From: Charina bottae
Lineage: Eukaryota; Chordata; Lepidosauria; Squamata; Charinaidae
Direction of reading: 5' to 3'
Length of the DNA stretch: 64,000 nt
Assembly (NCBI GenBank): GCA_023362775.1
Contig: JALMGJ010000002.1
Coordinates: 55,708,914 to 55,772,913 of the forward strand
Shown here: positions 1 to 11,415 of the stretch, one piece after another
How positions within the stretch are numbered: position 1 is the stretch's first letter
Layout: every line of letters begins with the position of its first letter
Notes under the pieces: model-generated
Seen by the model: only the letters and a program-made list of their open reading frames with translations
Databases searched by the model: none
What the model was told of the DNA's origin: nothing
Program-made: the position numbers and the translations under genes

Positions 1-2270
1 TCCACCTCTGCTGATGTTGGGATGGCATGTCATCCAGGACAAGTAGCAACCCGGCAGCCATGCTGTTTCACACCTTTACAAATGCTTATTTTGTTCCCCA
101 AAATAACCAGAGACACACATAAAACATTTACTGAAAACATGGATGGGGGGATGCTAGCTACTTATTTCATCTCCTTCTTGTGTGAAGGAGAGGTAGCAGA
201 ATGTTTTATTTAGGGGTGTCTACAGGAGGTGTCAAAAAAAACATGCAACAAACATAAAAACCCACCCCCCTCTCACCTCAGGACATGCCTCTGGTTTTGC
301 TGCTCCAAGATCAGCAAGAAATGATTGCATGATTATTTTTTCCTGGCTCCTCTTGGTCACAGATTGGCTTCTTCTGTTCTCAGCATGTTCTCAGTGTCCT
401 GCCATGGAAGAAGCAGAGATGATGAACAGACCTGTTTCAAACTACTTTGGAGAAATTGGGGAAGACACAGATTGCCATGTGGAAATACACGGACTTTCCA
501 GAAATTTAAAAGAGAGGTAAGAGCTTTGGAGATGGAGGTCTAGGCAGCTTTTGGGAGCCCAGCGATGATATTTGTGTATATACTTCTGTCTGTGATGCCC
601 CATTTTTGGATGAGCCATTTCAATTCTTCTGTTTGTGCAACCTGCAGTATTTGGGAGTGAAGAAGTGGATGGCCAGTTTGATTATTTTGGGAGGGAAGTT
701 ATTTTGCATCGTTTTCAGAGATGTGTTGACCTTTCCCTTTTGTACTATTTGTTCAGATGAAAAAGTACTTGCTCTTTCTTCTCACAGTTTTGTGCAGCAG
801 CTGCCCACTTTATTCTCTCCCTTTAGAACACTGAGATCTGCTACATCCAATGGGCCACCAGGAGGGATGTTCAGCATTTTTGACTGTCCAGAACTGAACA
901 GAAGCAGAATTATAAATGCATTTCTTTTATCTTCATGCATTTTTATCTCACCTGTGAACTAAGCAGTATCTTCTAGAGGGGATGGGCTGTCCTTGAATGA
1001 GTAGTTCACCATCCACCATAATTCATACACACATTAGATGCACACAGAGGAAACTGGGAAAAGGTTTTATTTGTGTGTGAGGAAATGCAAATGAGGTTAA
1101 TAATTTAGCAGTAATGTCTCAGCGATTTTCAAAGCAATGTGAATGACTTTGCCTGCATTCCCAAACTTCGATTCATTTCTTTGTCTTTCTTTTCACATCC
1201 ATTGTTGAATTTTCACTCCAGGGTCAAAAAGCAATTGGTGGATTGTGTAGTAATACGTTATATATGTATATCACTTCTTACCTTCCAAATGGCTGTCTAA
1301 CACTGTACATAGAATACAACAAATATTGTTTGAGGCATTTTGTATAAAATGAGACACGATAATTTTAAAAGAAAAAAGTGAGGGAGCATTCTAAATCTGA
1401 TAACGTCCCTGTCCCCCAGCTGAAAATACAAAGATGCTTCAGGCATTTTTAAAGTCTGTGGTATATATACAACTGTGGTTACCCTTCGCTAGTTTCATTT
1501 AGAACTCAGCATAATCTCATTGGTGCAGGAGCTATGCCTCTTCAAAGAATCGCTAAATTGTTCAAAATAGCCTGCTGTCAAAGCTTAATGGCCTTAACTC
1601 CAAAGTTGGATCAGCTGATTGAAGCTCAGCTCAGACTTACTGCCTTTTGCAAACTGTTCTGAAGTCACATAGAAGTGTGCTAAATTGGCAAACTCCAGTA
1701 TTTTGTAACCGCTTCCTGCATACAGTATCATTAATATTATTATTATTAATAATAATAATTCCAATTCTAGTTTATATTTCCGTTAGGACAGCTCTTGTGT
1801 GTTCAAATATGCTAGCAAGCATTGACGAAAATCCCCTTTTGGCCACACCCCACCCTTGCTGATAGGATTGTTGATAATGCTTCACACGGAGAAGAGGATT
1901 GGAACTGTGATGTCACTTTCCCCTTGCTGATTAGACCAAAGCCCTGGCAGCAGGAGATGGTTTCCTGCAGAGCTTGATCTGCCTGTGTAAAAGGAAAGCA
2001 GGTGGCGAATCTGCTGTGAATCTGGGCAGACTGAAAAAGGATAGATTATAGTATTTCGCCAAGGTGAAGTGTTCCTACTTTATTTCTGAAGTGGAGGAAA
2101 TAATGTGCTGAATGCTGTTCAAGGTTTTCTTCCCCTGCCCCAGAAAAGGTTCCAGACCTTTCTCAAATGAAGCAGTGAGGAAGAAGCCAGCCATTTTAGA
2201 ATTCAAAGGTTGAAATAATATAGATCAGTATAACGCATAATAACAACAGAAGTAAATATTGTCACAGCCG
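1..2270. other. Unassigned AT-rich flank
   Basis: No coding exon, RNA gene or recognisable transposon was found here. Open frames are short and have no family resemblance. A small (TAT/ATA) near-palindrome lies around 1733-1760. The stretch is best read as intergenic DNA, possibly with repeats too old to recognise by eye. Confidence 0.5.
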
Positions 2271-2273
2271 TGG

Positions 2274-2405
2274 CCTTCCCAGTTGTAATGTACGTCTGTA
2301 AAAGCAGAACAAAAACAAAACAAAAAGGATGCTTTTGAACTGTGGTGCTGAAGAAAATTGCCAAGACGACCTTGGACAGCAAGAAGATAAATCATTCCAT
2401 ATGAG
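2274..2405 (+). mobile_element. BovB/RTE LINE fragment, degraded
   Basis: The segment matches the BovB coding stretch seen intact elsewhere in the window (27210-27340 and the minus strand near 21.7 kb). It keeps the start of the 'pro-glu-val-met-tyr-gly-cys' region, then the DNA for the AFELWCW motif near 2328-2350, followed by a divergent copy of the RVPWTAR region. It has many substitutions and a small A-rich insertion, so it is an old, short relic of the 3' coding end. Confidence 0.55.
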
Positions 2406-2779
2406 CTGAAGTAAAACCAGACACTAGAAGCACTAATAATAAAGCAAATGTTTAAATGTTTGGACACATAATATGGAAGTGATTGATTAGGTGCCATCAA
2501 GTCATTGTCAACTCTTAAAATGAGTCCTTATAAATACATTAAACAACCAAAGGGACAGCACACTTCCTCCTGTTCAATGCTGAATCATTCACTGTGCCTT
2601 CCATTTATTCTCATGCATGCTTTGCTTTCAACCTATGTTACCTTTACCTTTACTGTATTTTCTTTACTGTACTTTCCTGCAAAACATTTTATAATTCAAG
2701 CCTATTCATGTTCCCTTACACTTTCATATAACATATAATAAACTTTCTCACATTCATACATTCCTCAATGACCTGTTGA

Positions 2780-3130
2780 GCAAAAATCTAGTCTACACAT
2801 CCAAATGCTTTTTTCTGTACTGTCTTGTTTTGTTCCCATCCATCCACTCATGTCTGCTAACAGAAAACCTTTCCCCTTGGATTGCATTCATTCAGAACAT
2901 TGCACAATTTTTGCAAAAATTCATTCCTGGTCCTTCCATTATCACCATTCACTGGAGCATAAGACGCAGCTATCACCAACATATGAACTTCATTTTTCAT
3001 ACACAGCCACAGCAATGTAGGTGATACCAATTCGTACTTTCTGACATACTGTATATTTTTGCCCTTTCGTTCATAATTAAATCTACACCTTCATATCCAT
3101 GCATATATTTATCAACTCCATTCCACAAGA
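2780..3130 (-). pseudogene. Possible LINE endonuclease relic
   Basis: Read on the minus strand, about 2860-3030 translates into a stretch resembling an APE-type LINE endonuclease: a YAPVNG motif followed by GRTRNEFLQKL and then a PRGKV segment. This fits the 'Y-A-P-x-N ... F...L ... G-D-x-N' block of RTE/CR1-like elements. Downstream the frame is full of stops. Family assignment beyond 'non-LTR endonuclease' is not possible, and chance similarity is not excluded. Confidence 0.35.
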
Positions 3131-3179
3131 TCCTTCAGATTACATCCTCTCTCTTTCTCTTAGGAAACTAGGAGAAACA

Positions 3180-5130
3180 CAAACACAACATACCCATTTT
3201 TCTTTCCTTCATTTCATTTACTAATTTATACTGTTTACCATTTTCCTCTTCTTACATTCAGGGATGTTATCTGGCCCGCTCTATCAAGTTTGTGTGAAGT
3301 GATTGTAACATTCCCCCCCCCCCCAAGAACTCCACCCAGCAGGAGATGTAGCGTACCAGGTCTTTTTACCACCAATGCTCAACTGCCCAGGAATGTAAAG
3401 AAGCTAGTAGTCTTGGCACAATTCAGGGTGCTCATATAGTCCCTGCGTGCAATGATTGCTGCAGTGGCAGTACCACCACCTCCTTCTCCTTCAGCTGCAG
3501 TTGGGAGACTTGGCACAGGCTTTTTGCAGCATGCAGTGGTGACCACTCTGCTCCCTCTCTTTCTCCCAACCCACAGCTTTATTCTACAGCTGGTACCCCA
3601 ACCCCTGGAAGCCTTCAAGGCCACCATAGCCAACTTCTCAAGTTGCAGATGCCTCTTACCTCCAAGGAGCCCAGCTAGCCAGGGTTAGAGCCCAGAGGCT
3701 ACAGCTGCCGTTGCTACTTCCTCCACTCAGGAAACTCTTGTGGCTGCCCTGCCAGATCCTCTTGCTCAGCCCAGCCACTTTGTGGATAATGGCTTAGATT
3801 AGAAGATGAACCAGTTGTTGACTAATTTAGATAATAGTCCTGCTTACGTTCCAAATCACAATCTTTCATTGTCAAGCTTGTCACCAGGTAGGCTCATAGA
3901 TAGCTTTAGTCTTCACACGTTTTCACATAACTGCTTTTTAATTAGAAAAGGGGTGAAGTAGATTACCAGCTTTTGATCCTGATCAAATGTATTTATAATT
4001 TTAAGATAATTATATTGAAATTATCTTAAAATTATAAATTATAATCTTATCCTTCACCAATGCTTCTTGATGGACAGAAGGCAAGTAAAGAACACTTGAC
4101 GCACGTTTAGCCCTTCTGGCATCCTTTCTTTCAGAATTAGACTGTTCTAAGCAGAAAAGTGTGATGTGGGGGTTTCAAGATAAGGAGGGGGGGACATTCT
4201 TCTCTCCCCCCTCCCCATTTATGGTATTTAGAAGAATCTTTGTAGTTTTCATCTGGCAACCAGCCAGATCTCCCTCGAGAAGCTTGCAAAATGGGTTGTA
4301 AAACCAGTTGAGCTGCTGTAAGAAACCCCCATGAGCTCTATTTTGGTTTAGTTGTTGTATTTTAAATAGACTAGTATTAGTGTTTTGGCTGGGCCTTTGT
4401 GCCTACTAATACCATTAAAAGAAATGTTCAGTCAGCATTTCAGAAGGAGAAAAGTGTGTTAATTTGAGGCATTTATAGCTTGGTTGTAAAAGAAAAGGTG
4501 TTCTAAATTGGAACATAAAATGCCAGAACGTCTTGTGGAAGTCAATATTGATCTTCATAATTTCTCCTTCCTCCTACCCCCCTACCCCCGCCATCAGAAC
4601 TCCTGAATGGCTTCTAGAAAGTTATTTCAGCTCACTCCCTCTTGTAGTCTTGTAAAGTGATCCAGGCAGAAGAAAAAGAACAGATTGTATGAGAATTTAA
4701 TCTCCCCTTCTGCCTAGAACTGTCTATCCACAGATGAAATCAATGAGGGAAATCCAACTTGTTTACAGCTACTAAGAGATTTAGCCAAGAAAGGCAAGTT
4801 AAAGCTGCTTCTGCATGTAAGTCCTTGGACTTGTTCTCTTTCGATATTATAGCAAGGAGTTGGTGGAGAGAGAAATGCATCTCCTTTTATTTATTTATCC
4901 TGCAAATATTTGATGAAGGTCCTTTAAAAAGAGATCGCTATGATTTCTATGCAAGTGTTCTAAATTTCTAATGCTTCAACATCTTACTTAACCTTCACAT
5001 AAGATTTCTGTTATATGAGGTTTCTGTAAAAATTAAAACAAATGGGGTCACATATTGTTCCAGGACAGTAAAAAGCAATTTATGTGGCTGAGAAAATTTA
5101 GAAATATTTATTGACACTTTTACAGGCTAG
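3180..5130. other. Unassigned stretch with a perfect AT hairpin
   Basis: No gene recognised. It contains a C-homopolymer near 3312-3324, a moderately GC-rich part at 3440-3780 without convincing coding signal, and the inverted repeat listed separately at 3992-4038. The rest is ordinary AT-rich intergenic DNA. Confidence 0.5.
3992..4038. repeat. Perfect 20-bp inverted repeat, 7-nt loop
   Basis: Bases 3992-4011 and 4019-4038 are exact reverse complements separated by seven bases. The arms are very AT-rich. The structure could extrude as a cruciform or be the remnant of a palindromic element. No flanking target duplication was found. Confidence 0.8.
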
Positions 5131-5136
5131 AAATTG

Positions 5137-5216
5137 AGGAAAGGAAAGGAAAGGAAAGGAAAGGAAAGGAAAGGAAAGGAAAGGAAAGGAAAGGAAAGGA
5201 AAGGAAAGGAAAGGAA
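5137..5216. repeat. (AAAGG)n microsatellite
   Basis: About sixteen near-perfect copies of a 5-bp purine unit. It is likely polymorphic in length. Confidence 0.97.
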
Positions 5217-5219
5217 GTC

Positions 5220-5870
5220 ACTCAACTGACAGATTACAATAAAGACTCTGCAATAAAGAGTCTGGATAGAAAACATCTACCCTAAAGGTATAACCACAGT
5301 AGCCAATTTTATTGTGATTTGTTCAGGGAGACAGGGCAGAATTGCTTTGCAATCTAGGAAATTGAGAGAACATGAAACCACAGAAAGAGTCCTGCTGAAT
5401 GAAGCCAACGGACCAATGATGATAGTGTTTTCATTTTTGGGAAGCCCATAAGAAGGACATGAGCATATGGTGCTCTGGCCCTTGGCAGATATTGAATTTG
5501 CTACTCCAATATGTAGCACACTTCATTAATATGATCATCATTGTCTAAAGTACTTACTTTTCTTTGATCCCCTTTTCAGAGTTGCAGCACAGTATTCCAT
5601 GTATGTAAGCCCTGTACATCTGTGTGCTGATGTTATGATATTAAATTTGATTATTCCTTTCCAGATCATTTTCAACATGGCATTTGCTCTTTATTTTTCT
5701 AACCATACTCACATACTGAGTAAATATTATAATTTAACTAACCACTAGTCTTCTGTGGGACAGAACGTGTACTCTGCCTTGATGAAGCTTCAGTGGAAGC
5801 ACATCTCTGAAGTCCTTCAATAAAGTGACCCGAGCCCTTTTATGCACCTCTTTTCCCTTTCTCCCTTCCT
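5220..5870. other. Unassigned stretch
   Basis: No gene or recognisable transposon seen. The sequence leads directly into the target-site duplication of the MITE that starts at 5881. Confidence 0.5.
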
Positions 5871-5880
5871 CCACCTAGAT

Positions 5881-6188
5881 CAGAGTTTCTCAACCAGGGT
5901 TCTGTGGAACCTGAGGGTTCCACGAGAGGTCACTAGGGGTTCCCTGGGAGATCACGATTTATTAAAAAAAATATTTCAAATTCAGGCAACTTCACATTAA
6001 AGAGGTAAGTTTCATTCTTTATTTTTAGTTTAAGAACACTGTTCATGCATATCTACAGGCCTACACATGAAACGAATATAACTTTTTGTAACTTCTGGCC
6101 TATATTTGAGCCTGAATGTGCAGGGGTTCCCCGAGGCCTGAAAGATATTTCGAGGGTTCCTCCAGGGTCAAAAGGTTGAGAAAGGCTG
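5881..6188. mobile_element. hAT MITE with exact 8-bp TSD (308 bp)
   Basis: Terminal inverted repeats read CAGAGTTTCTCAACC at the left and GGTTGAGAAAGGCTG at the right. The element is flanked by identical 8-bp copies of ACCTAGAT at 5873-5880 and 6189-6196. An 8-bp duplication with CAG-type ends is diagnostic of hAT transposition. There is no transposase frame, so it is non-autonomous. The intact TSD argues for a fairly recent insertion. Confidence 0.93.
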
Positions 6189-6920
6189 ACCTAGATGGTA
6201 AGTCCTTAAAGACTAGGAAGCTATCAGGATGGATGGAAGGCTAGAGTGTCAGGTGCAGTGGGAAAGGCAGGTTGAGAGCGCCAGCTGTGACTACTCCACG
6301 AGTGCACCTGGCTGGAGTCCAAGTGGCTGAAAAAAGACCTCCAAGGACGAAGAGCCTCTGCAGAGGCCCAAGGATGAGGCAAAGTGAATTGTAAGAAGTG
6401 AAGCTCAGCAGGAAGTGGCAAGAAGAACCTTCAGTATGAAAGAAAGAAAGATTGCAGGAGCCAAGGACCCCAACTCCGTGAAGTGTAGAATGCATTGAAC
6501 CAGACACAGACCTGTAAGCAGTTGCTTTACTTTAGAGCAGGGGTGTCCAACCCGTGGCCCGTGGCCCACATGCAGCCCTGAACAGCTCGTAATGTGGCCC
6601 CAAAACATTATTTTGCAATTTTTTTTACGAGTCGTACCTTGGGATCGGCCCGGCAGGTGGCAGCAGCCAAAGCAAGGTGCAGGGTAGGGCATGCATGGTG
6701 GAGGGCAGATTTGGGTGTCAAAGAAAGAGGAGGCCCGGGAAGGGTGGCAGGTACACTGCAAGCCACAAGGTGGAGAAGCGAGTCGCCGATTGGCCATCCC
6801 CGGATTGCCGCTGGAGTGAGCGTGCCATTAGGCGTTTGCAGCAACGGGCAAGAAGCATGAGGTGGGCTGCTTTCTTTTCCTGGCAGGGCTGGCGAGGCTT
6901 AGCCTATAAATCTCTGCACT

Positions 6921-7001
6921 GGGAAGCCAGGACGGGGGGCTGCCTGCCCAGCCCTCTCCTCCCAATGGAGGGGTTTGGGAGATGCAGCACTGGAGGTCTC
7001 C
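6921..7001. repeat. 81-bp direct repeat, copy 1
   Basis: This segment recurs at 7134-7214 in the same orientation, 213 bp away, with about a dozen mismatches. It lies in the non-coding GC-rich 5' part of the hAT element and looks like a subterminal duplication of the transposon. Confidence 0.85.
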
Positions 7002-7133
7002 GGGGAGGGCGGAAGAAGGAATTTAGGGCCGATCCTTTTCGGCTAGAATGGGATCGGCCCTCCTTTCCTCCTTTCCAGGCTGCCCGCACTGCAGCTGTCT
7101 GAGGAGGCGAGGCCGAGGAGGGGTCCCTACATG

Positions 7134-7214
7134 GGGAAGCCAGGGTGGGTGGCTGTCTGCCCATCCCTCTCCTCCCAAAGGAGGGGTTTGGGAGACGCGG
7201 TGCTGGAGGTCTCC
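7134..7214. repeat. 81-bp direct repeat, copy 2
   Basis: Partner of the copy at 6921-7001. Both run from GGGAAGCCAG to GGAGGTCTCC. Confidence 0.85.
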
Positions 7215-7534
7215 TTCGGGGAGAAAGTGTGAAAGTGTGCATATCAAAAGTAGAAAAATGGGGAACTAAGCCACATTGCACTTGACAAATTTAGCTCCTC
7301 TATGTCCCTGACATCTCGTTTGGTGCTAGAAAACAGCTTTTGCTGGATCTTTAGCAGTCCAAATCAAGAAGTTTCAAGGGGACCCAATGATGTCAATACT
7401 ATGGGTCTGAGGTTGAAGAAGGACAATTACACAATAAACATTTATCTGAGAGCAGCTGAAGTTTTTTGAGATCTACCATTGCAGCAGTGAAATATAAATT
7501 TACTCCAACACTTTTTTGCTCAGATGATGGTGCT

Positions 7535-7690
7535 TCAGCTACAACTCGTTTGGTTTACTGCAATGTGCTCTACATGGGGCTGCCTTTAAGGACCACCCAC
7601 AAGTTACAACTGGCCCAGAATGCAGTCATGCATGTAGTGTTGGGCGACCCTACGTTTACCCATTTTACACTCTTATTTGATTATTAAACT
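7535..7690 (+). mobile_element. L2 LINE reverse-transcriptase fragment
   Basis: Translation gives CNVLYMGLPLRTTHKLQL followed by AQNAVM. This is the same C-terminal RT segment found in the long L2 copy at 17.5-19.8 kb (CNALYTGLPLKTIRKLQL). Only about 40 codons remain before an AT-rich tail. It sits inside the hAT element and is a short, old insertion. Confidence 0.75.
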
Positions 7691-7838
7691 TTGCTTTGTT
7701 TATTTGCCTACCTAACAATTTATGATGGGCTTGTGTTATTTCTTTAAAAAAAATATTTATTTATTATTTATATTTATTCCTAAATAAATTTGTTCCAGCA
7801 TGGCTTCAACATCATTTCAACAGAAAACAGAACCTAAA

Positions 7839-8928
7839 TGTTGTGTTCACGCCGCTGCCTGCCGACATGCTGGACTCTGAGACGGAGGAGGAAGTTGTCG
7901 GAAGCAGCAGGCTTGGCGCGAAAATGGCCGAAGATCCGGAAGCGCTGATTGGAGGGAACCCAGAGGGAGAGACACCCTCACCAATCAGTGCACACCAAAG
8001 GAGAGCAGAGAGGTGGGCGGAGCAACGCGAGGCCCGATTGGCCCGTTTCTCAATGGTGCGAAACTCGGTATAAAAAGCCGGCGCAATGGGCCATGGTTGC
8101 CGGAGACAACCAATCCTACCCACTACCTACACGCCTTGAAGTGAGCGACCCTCCCGCCACGCGGACTGCTGAAACTGAGCCTAGACACGCCGTTGCCATT
8201 GATCCAGCCTCCATGCCGGACCCTGCCACTGCCGGGGAAACCGAACTGGGTCATCGCCTTACCTAGCTTCCACTGCCGAATCTCGAGCCACCTCTTGCTG
8301 CTGCGCTTCCAGCCCCTGGGTCCCAAGAATCGCTGGATGAGGCACGTCACCCGGAGCTGAGTCTGTTGCCTGCTGACAAGACCACGGCAGTGGTAAGCAC
8401 TTCTGTCCTGCCGACTTGCCTAGCGATCATACCCGTCCTGGCTTCCCAGTCCTGTCCAGAGCCCAAGCCGGTCCCTGCCTCACAGCTATATCCCCATTCC
8501 ATTTCCTGGGTCTCACCTACAGAGGACATGCCCAGCCCACGCCCGTGCCAAGCCGGATCCTGCCCCGATTGGGCTACCTTCCTTGACTTCGCAGCCACAC
8601 AAGCCCAGCCAACCAGGCCTGCTCTGCGTCTGCAGCAACCCTACCTGTCACATCTAGACTGCTGCCCGAGAGTGTCCTGCCTCCAGAACCAGTGCTAGCC
8701 AAGCCTGAGTCCCCTGTGGACTGGGCTGCCGGCTGTAGTTTAGGGCAAGGTACTTGCCCGCCTTGGCCGCCTGCTGTGGTCGCTATTGGGCCTGAGGATC
8801 CAACAGGTCCCGTTGCTCTTTCATCTGTAGAGGAAGAGGAGGATTACGTGGACTGGTCTGCCTGTTTGTTACTGTAAATAAAGTTATTTCAATAACGCTT
8901 CCGTGACAGTCTTAGTTGGAACAGGACA
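7839..8928 (+). mobile_element. Candidate solo LTR inside the hAT transposase
   Basis: A GC-rich block of about 1.09 kb interrupts the hAT transposase frame. Coding for MASTSFQQKTEPK stops just before it and KKRK-type coding resumes just after. It begins TGTTGTG and probably ends AGGACA. It has a TATA-like box (GGTATAAAAAG, about 8067) and an AATAAA about 30-50 bases before its right edge (8876-8881), the layout of an LTR. The flanks CCTAAA and CCAAAA are only an imperfect target duplication, so the exact ends are uncertain. Short open frames inside it (for example 7843-8073) have no recognised homologues. Confidence 0.5.
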
Positions 8929-8929
8929 C

Positions 8930-9300
8930 CAAAAAAGAAAAGAAAAAAAGAAAAATCGCAGATGAAGGAAGAGTATTCAATGAAAAATGGACAGATTAGT
9001 ACTTTTTTGTCGAGACAAATACTAAGGCACTATGCTTAATTTGTAGGGAAATGTGTCAGTTTTCAAAGACTACAATTTGAAATGGCATTATACGGAAAAA
9101 CATGCTGCCAAATTCGACGCGTATCAAGGAATTTCGAAAAGATAAATTAGCGGAACTGAAAAAAAGTCTGTCGTCTCAACAATGTTTTTTTTAAAAAAGT
9201 CACAACTCAAAAGGACTCTATTATAAAAGCTAGTTATTTGGTAGGAAATCTAATTGCAAAAAATTCAAAACCATTTAATGATGGTGAGTTAATTAAGCAA
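8930..9300 (+). pseudogene. hAT transposase N-terminal remnant
   Basis: After the LTR-like block the frame reads KKRKEKK, then GRVFNEKWTDQYFF and ALCLICREM, ending near KEFRKDKLAELKKSL. This is the N-terminal zinc-binding (CxxC) region and linker of Charlie-like hAT transposases. In-frame stops occur after SKTTI and after QQCFF. Coding fades at about 9300, where an L2 fragment is inserted. It is the upstream half of the broken gene that continues at 9737. Confidence 0.7.
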
Positions 9301-9324
9301 TGTATGCTATGGACCCCATCAGTT

Positions 9325-9730
9325 TGAGAATTCCATCTAGCGGGGGTCACGGAAGCGTGCCTTCTCTGCTGTAGCCACTGCCCTATGGAACATTCTTCCC
9401 CCGGAGATAAGACAGTCCCCCTTCACTCCTGAACTTCCGGAAAAAACTTAAAACCTGGTTGTGTCAATATGCTTGGGGCGGGAAGGAAAAAGTACACTCT
9501 TGGGGATGGCTAGTGCCTTAGGGTGGCCCTGGAGTGCCCTTCCCCATGGACTTAAGAAGATTCTGCCATTTGGATTTTATTATACTTATTATATTTATAA
9601 ATTGTCAATTAATGTGTATTTTAGTCTATTTATAATTGTATTTTAATGAATTATATTTTGTTGTAAACTGCCCAGAGTCCCCCTTGGGGGAGATGGGCGG
9701 TGATAAATCTAATTAATTAAATAATTAATT
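9325..9730 (+). mobile_element. L2 LINE 3' end inserted in hAT gene
   Basis: This matches the last ~180 codons' DNA and 3' UTR of the L2 copy at 17.3 kb in the opposite orientation. It includes the 'ACTGCCCAGAGTCCC' block and a terminal ATTAA-rich tail at 9700-9730. It is 5'-truncated, as is usual for target-primed reverse transcription. It interrupts the hAT transposase between the zinc region and the catalytic region. Confidence 0.85.
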
Positions 9731-9736
9731 TAAAAA

Positions 9737-10648
9737 ATGGATAATGTCATGCAAATTGTCATCAAAGCAGTGAATTTCATAAGGGCCAAGGGATTGGATC
9801 ATCGCCAATTCCAGGAGTTCCTTAAAAACATGGATGCTGATTATGGGGACATCTCTTACTTTTCTGAAGTATGGTGGCTAAGTCGGGGTAAAATGCTGAA
9901 AAGATTTTATGATTTGCGAAATGAAATCATGTCATTTATGGAATCAAAAAGAAAATATGTGCCAGAACTTGAAGATGAAAAATAGCTCACAGATTTAGCA
10001 TTTTTGGTGGATGTGACAACTCATTTAAATGAGTTAAACATGCGTCTTCAAGGTGAAAACCAACTTATCACTGCAATGTTTCAAACCATAACAGCGTTTG
10101 AAATGAAACTTAAAGTATGGCAAGCTCAAGTTATGGAAAATAATTTTATACATTTTAATACGTTGGCTAAACACAGTCCTCTGAACAGTGAGAAATATGC
10201 AGCCTTGCTTTTCGGTTTGATACAGGAATTTGAGAACAGGTTTCAAGATTTCCGGAAAAATCATCAATATTTTGGTATATTTTCGACTCCATTTTCAGTC
10301 AATATAACTACATTACCTCCAAATTTTCAAATGGAATGCATAGAGTTGCAATCAGACATTCAACTCAAAGAAAAATTTGATCATGTCTCTCTACTGGACT
10401 TTTATAAGACCTATCTTCCCAGAGAAAAATATCCCTCACTTCACAATCACGCCTTATTCATGACATCACTTTTTGGCAGCATGTACATTTGTGAGCAACT
10501 ATTTTCAAGGATGAAGCACACGAAGAGTAAAACTAGAATTAAAATTTCTGACGAGCACCTTGAGAACTCACTGAGAATTGCAACCACTTTCATTGAACCA
10601 GACACTGATGCATTAGTTTCACAAAAACAAAGTCAAATATCCCACTAG
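9737..10648 (+). pseudogene. hAT transposase C-terminal half, broken
   Basis: Two frames belong to one gene. 9737-9985 (NFIRAKGLDHRQFQEFL...) ends in a TAG, and the same frame continues through 10004-10648. The second part includes the LNELNMRLQGENQLI segment and the hAT C-terminal dimerisation block near 10440-10600 (SLFGSMYICEQLFSRMKHTK, then ISDEHLENSLRIATT). The stop at 9983-9985 lies where the family usually has tryptophan. The 5' half has other stops and an L2 insertion removed or displaced sequence. The resemblance is to GTF2IRD2-like/Charlie hAT proteins. It is a transposon pseudogene, not a host gene. Confidence 0.88.
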
Positions 10649-11311
10649 TTTTATGTTGCCCTCTTTGTTAAAATTTTATAATAAAAATATAAAAAATAAA
10701 TGAAGTTTTATTACTTATATACATTAACTATATTATATATTTTATGTGTGGCCCAAGACAATTCCTCTTCACTCAATGTGGCCCAGGGAAGCCAAAAGGT
10801 TGGACACCCCTGCTTTAGAGGGTGTGACACAAGAGATTATTGTATTTATAAATACTGCAGCTCAAGAAATTGCTCTACCACTAGTGCCTTACCCAAAGAA
10901 ACAGCTTCATTTGGAAATCTCTGTCTGTAAACCCCAAAGATTGAAGTGACTGAAACTCCTGAAAAAGAAATGCAATTAATTTTCATGTTTTTAAAAAAAA
11001 TATTTTCAGTTAGTCTTGTAGGGATTATTAATTCTTTTTTATAAGAATTTTATTAAGTTTGAAACAAAGATAAAAACTACAAAAAAGAAAAAATCTACAA
11101 AAAGAAAGAAACTAAAAGTGTGAAACATAAGAAAAAAGAATTTTTGAAGATTACATAAAAAAGTGACTTCCGGCTTTCAACAACAAGAATATACAGCAAT
11201 TTCCATAATAAATCCCTTGCTCTATATCAAACCAAGATCACATTATTTCTATAAATCATTCCATTAACACATTATAAAAATCACTAAATACAATTTCTCC
11301 TTCCCTATATA

Positions 11312-11373
11312 TATATATATTTTGGCTTCCCTGGGCTTATGTATGTATATATATATATATATACTGTGTGTGT

Positions 11374-11415
<42 letters not shown>

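Larger units (their letters stand above)
6538..10812 (+). mobile_element. 4.3-kb hAT transposon, nested and inactivated
   Basis: The ends are CAGGGGTGTCCAACC (from 6538) and its complement GGTTGGACACCCCTG (to 10812). Identical 8-bp copies of CTTTAGAG flank it at 6530-6537 and 10813-10820. The 5' third is GC-rich non-coding sequence with an internal duplication. Transposase coding follows from about 7800, and the C-terminal dimerisation part ends at 10648. Later insertions interrupt the gene: an LTR-like element (about 7839-8928) and an L2 3' end (about 9325-9730). The transposase resembles the Charlie-like hAT group from which vertebrate GTF2IRD2/ZBED-type genes derive; that comparison is from family knowledge. 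The copy is dead as an autonomous element. Confidence 0.92.

Noticed and set aside
6405..7281. Overlapping GC-rich frames of 70-141 codons on both strands
   Set aside because: They lie in the non-coding GC-rich 5' part of the hAT transposon and have no homology or conserved motif.
7843..8877. Frames inside the LTR-like block (for example 7843-8073, 8366-8698)
   Set aside because: They overlap in several phases in GC-rich sequence with no recognisable domain; more likely LTR sequence than genes.
9344..9360. Similarity of GTCACGGAAGCG to the end of the LTR-like block at 8900
   Set aside because: Only about 12 bases in reverse orientation; the surrounding sequence is normal L2, so coincidence is likely.
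9737..10648. Host gene related to GTF2IRD2 / ZBED
   Set aside because: It lies between hAT terminal repeats with an 8-bp TSD and contains a stop, so it is a transposon pseudogene.
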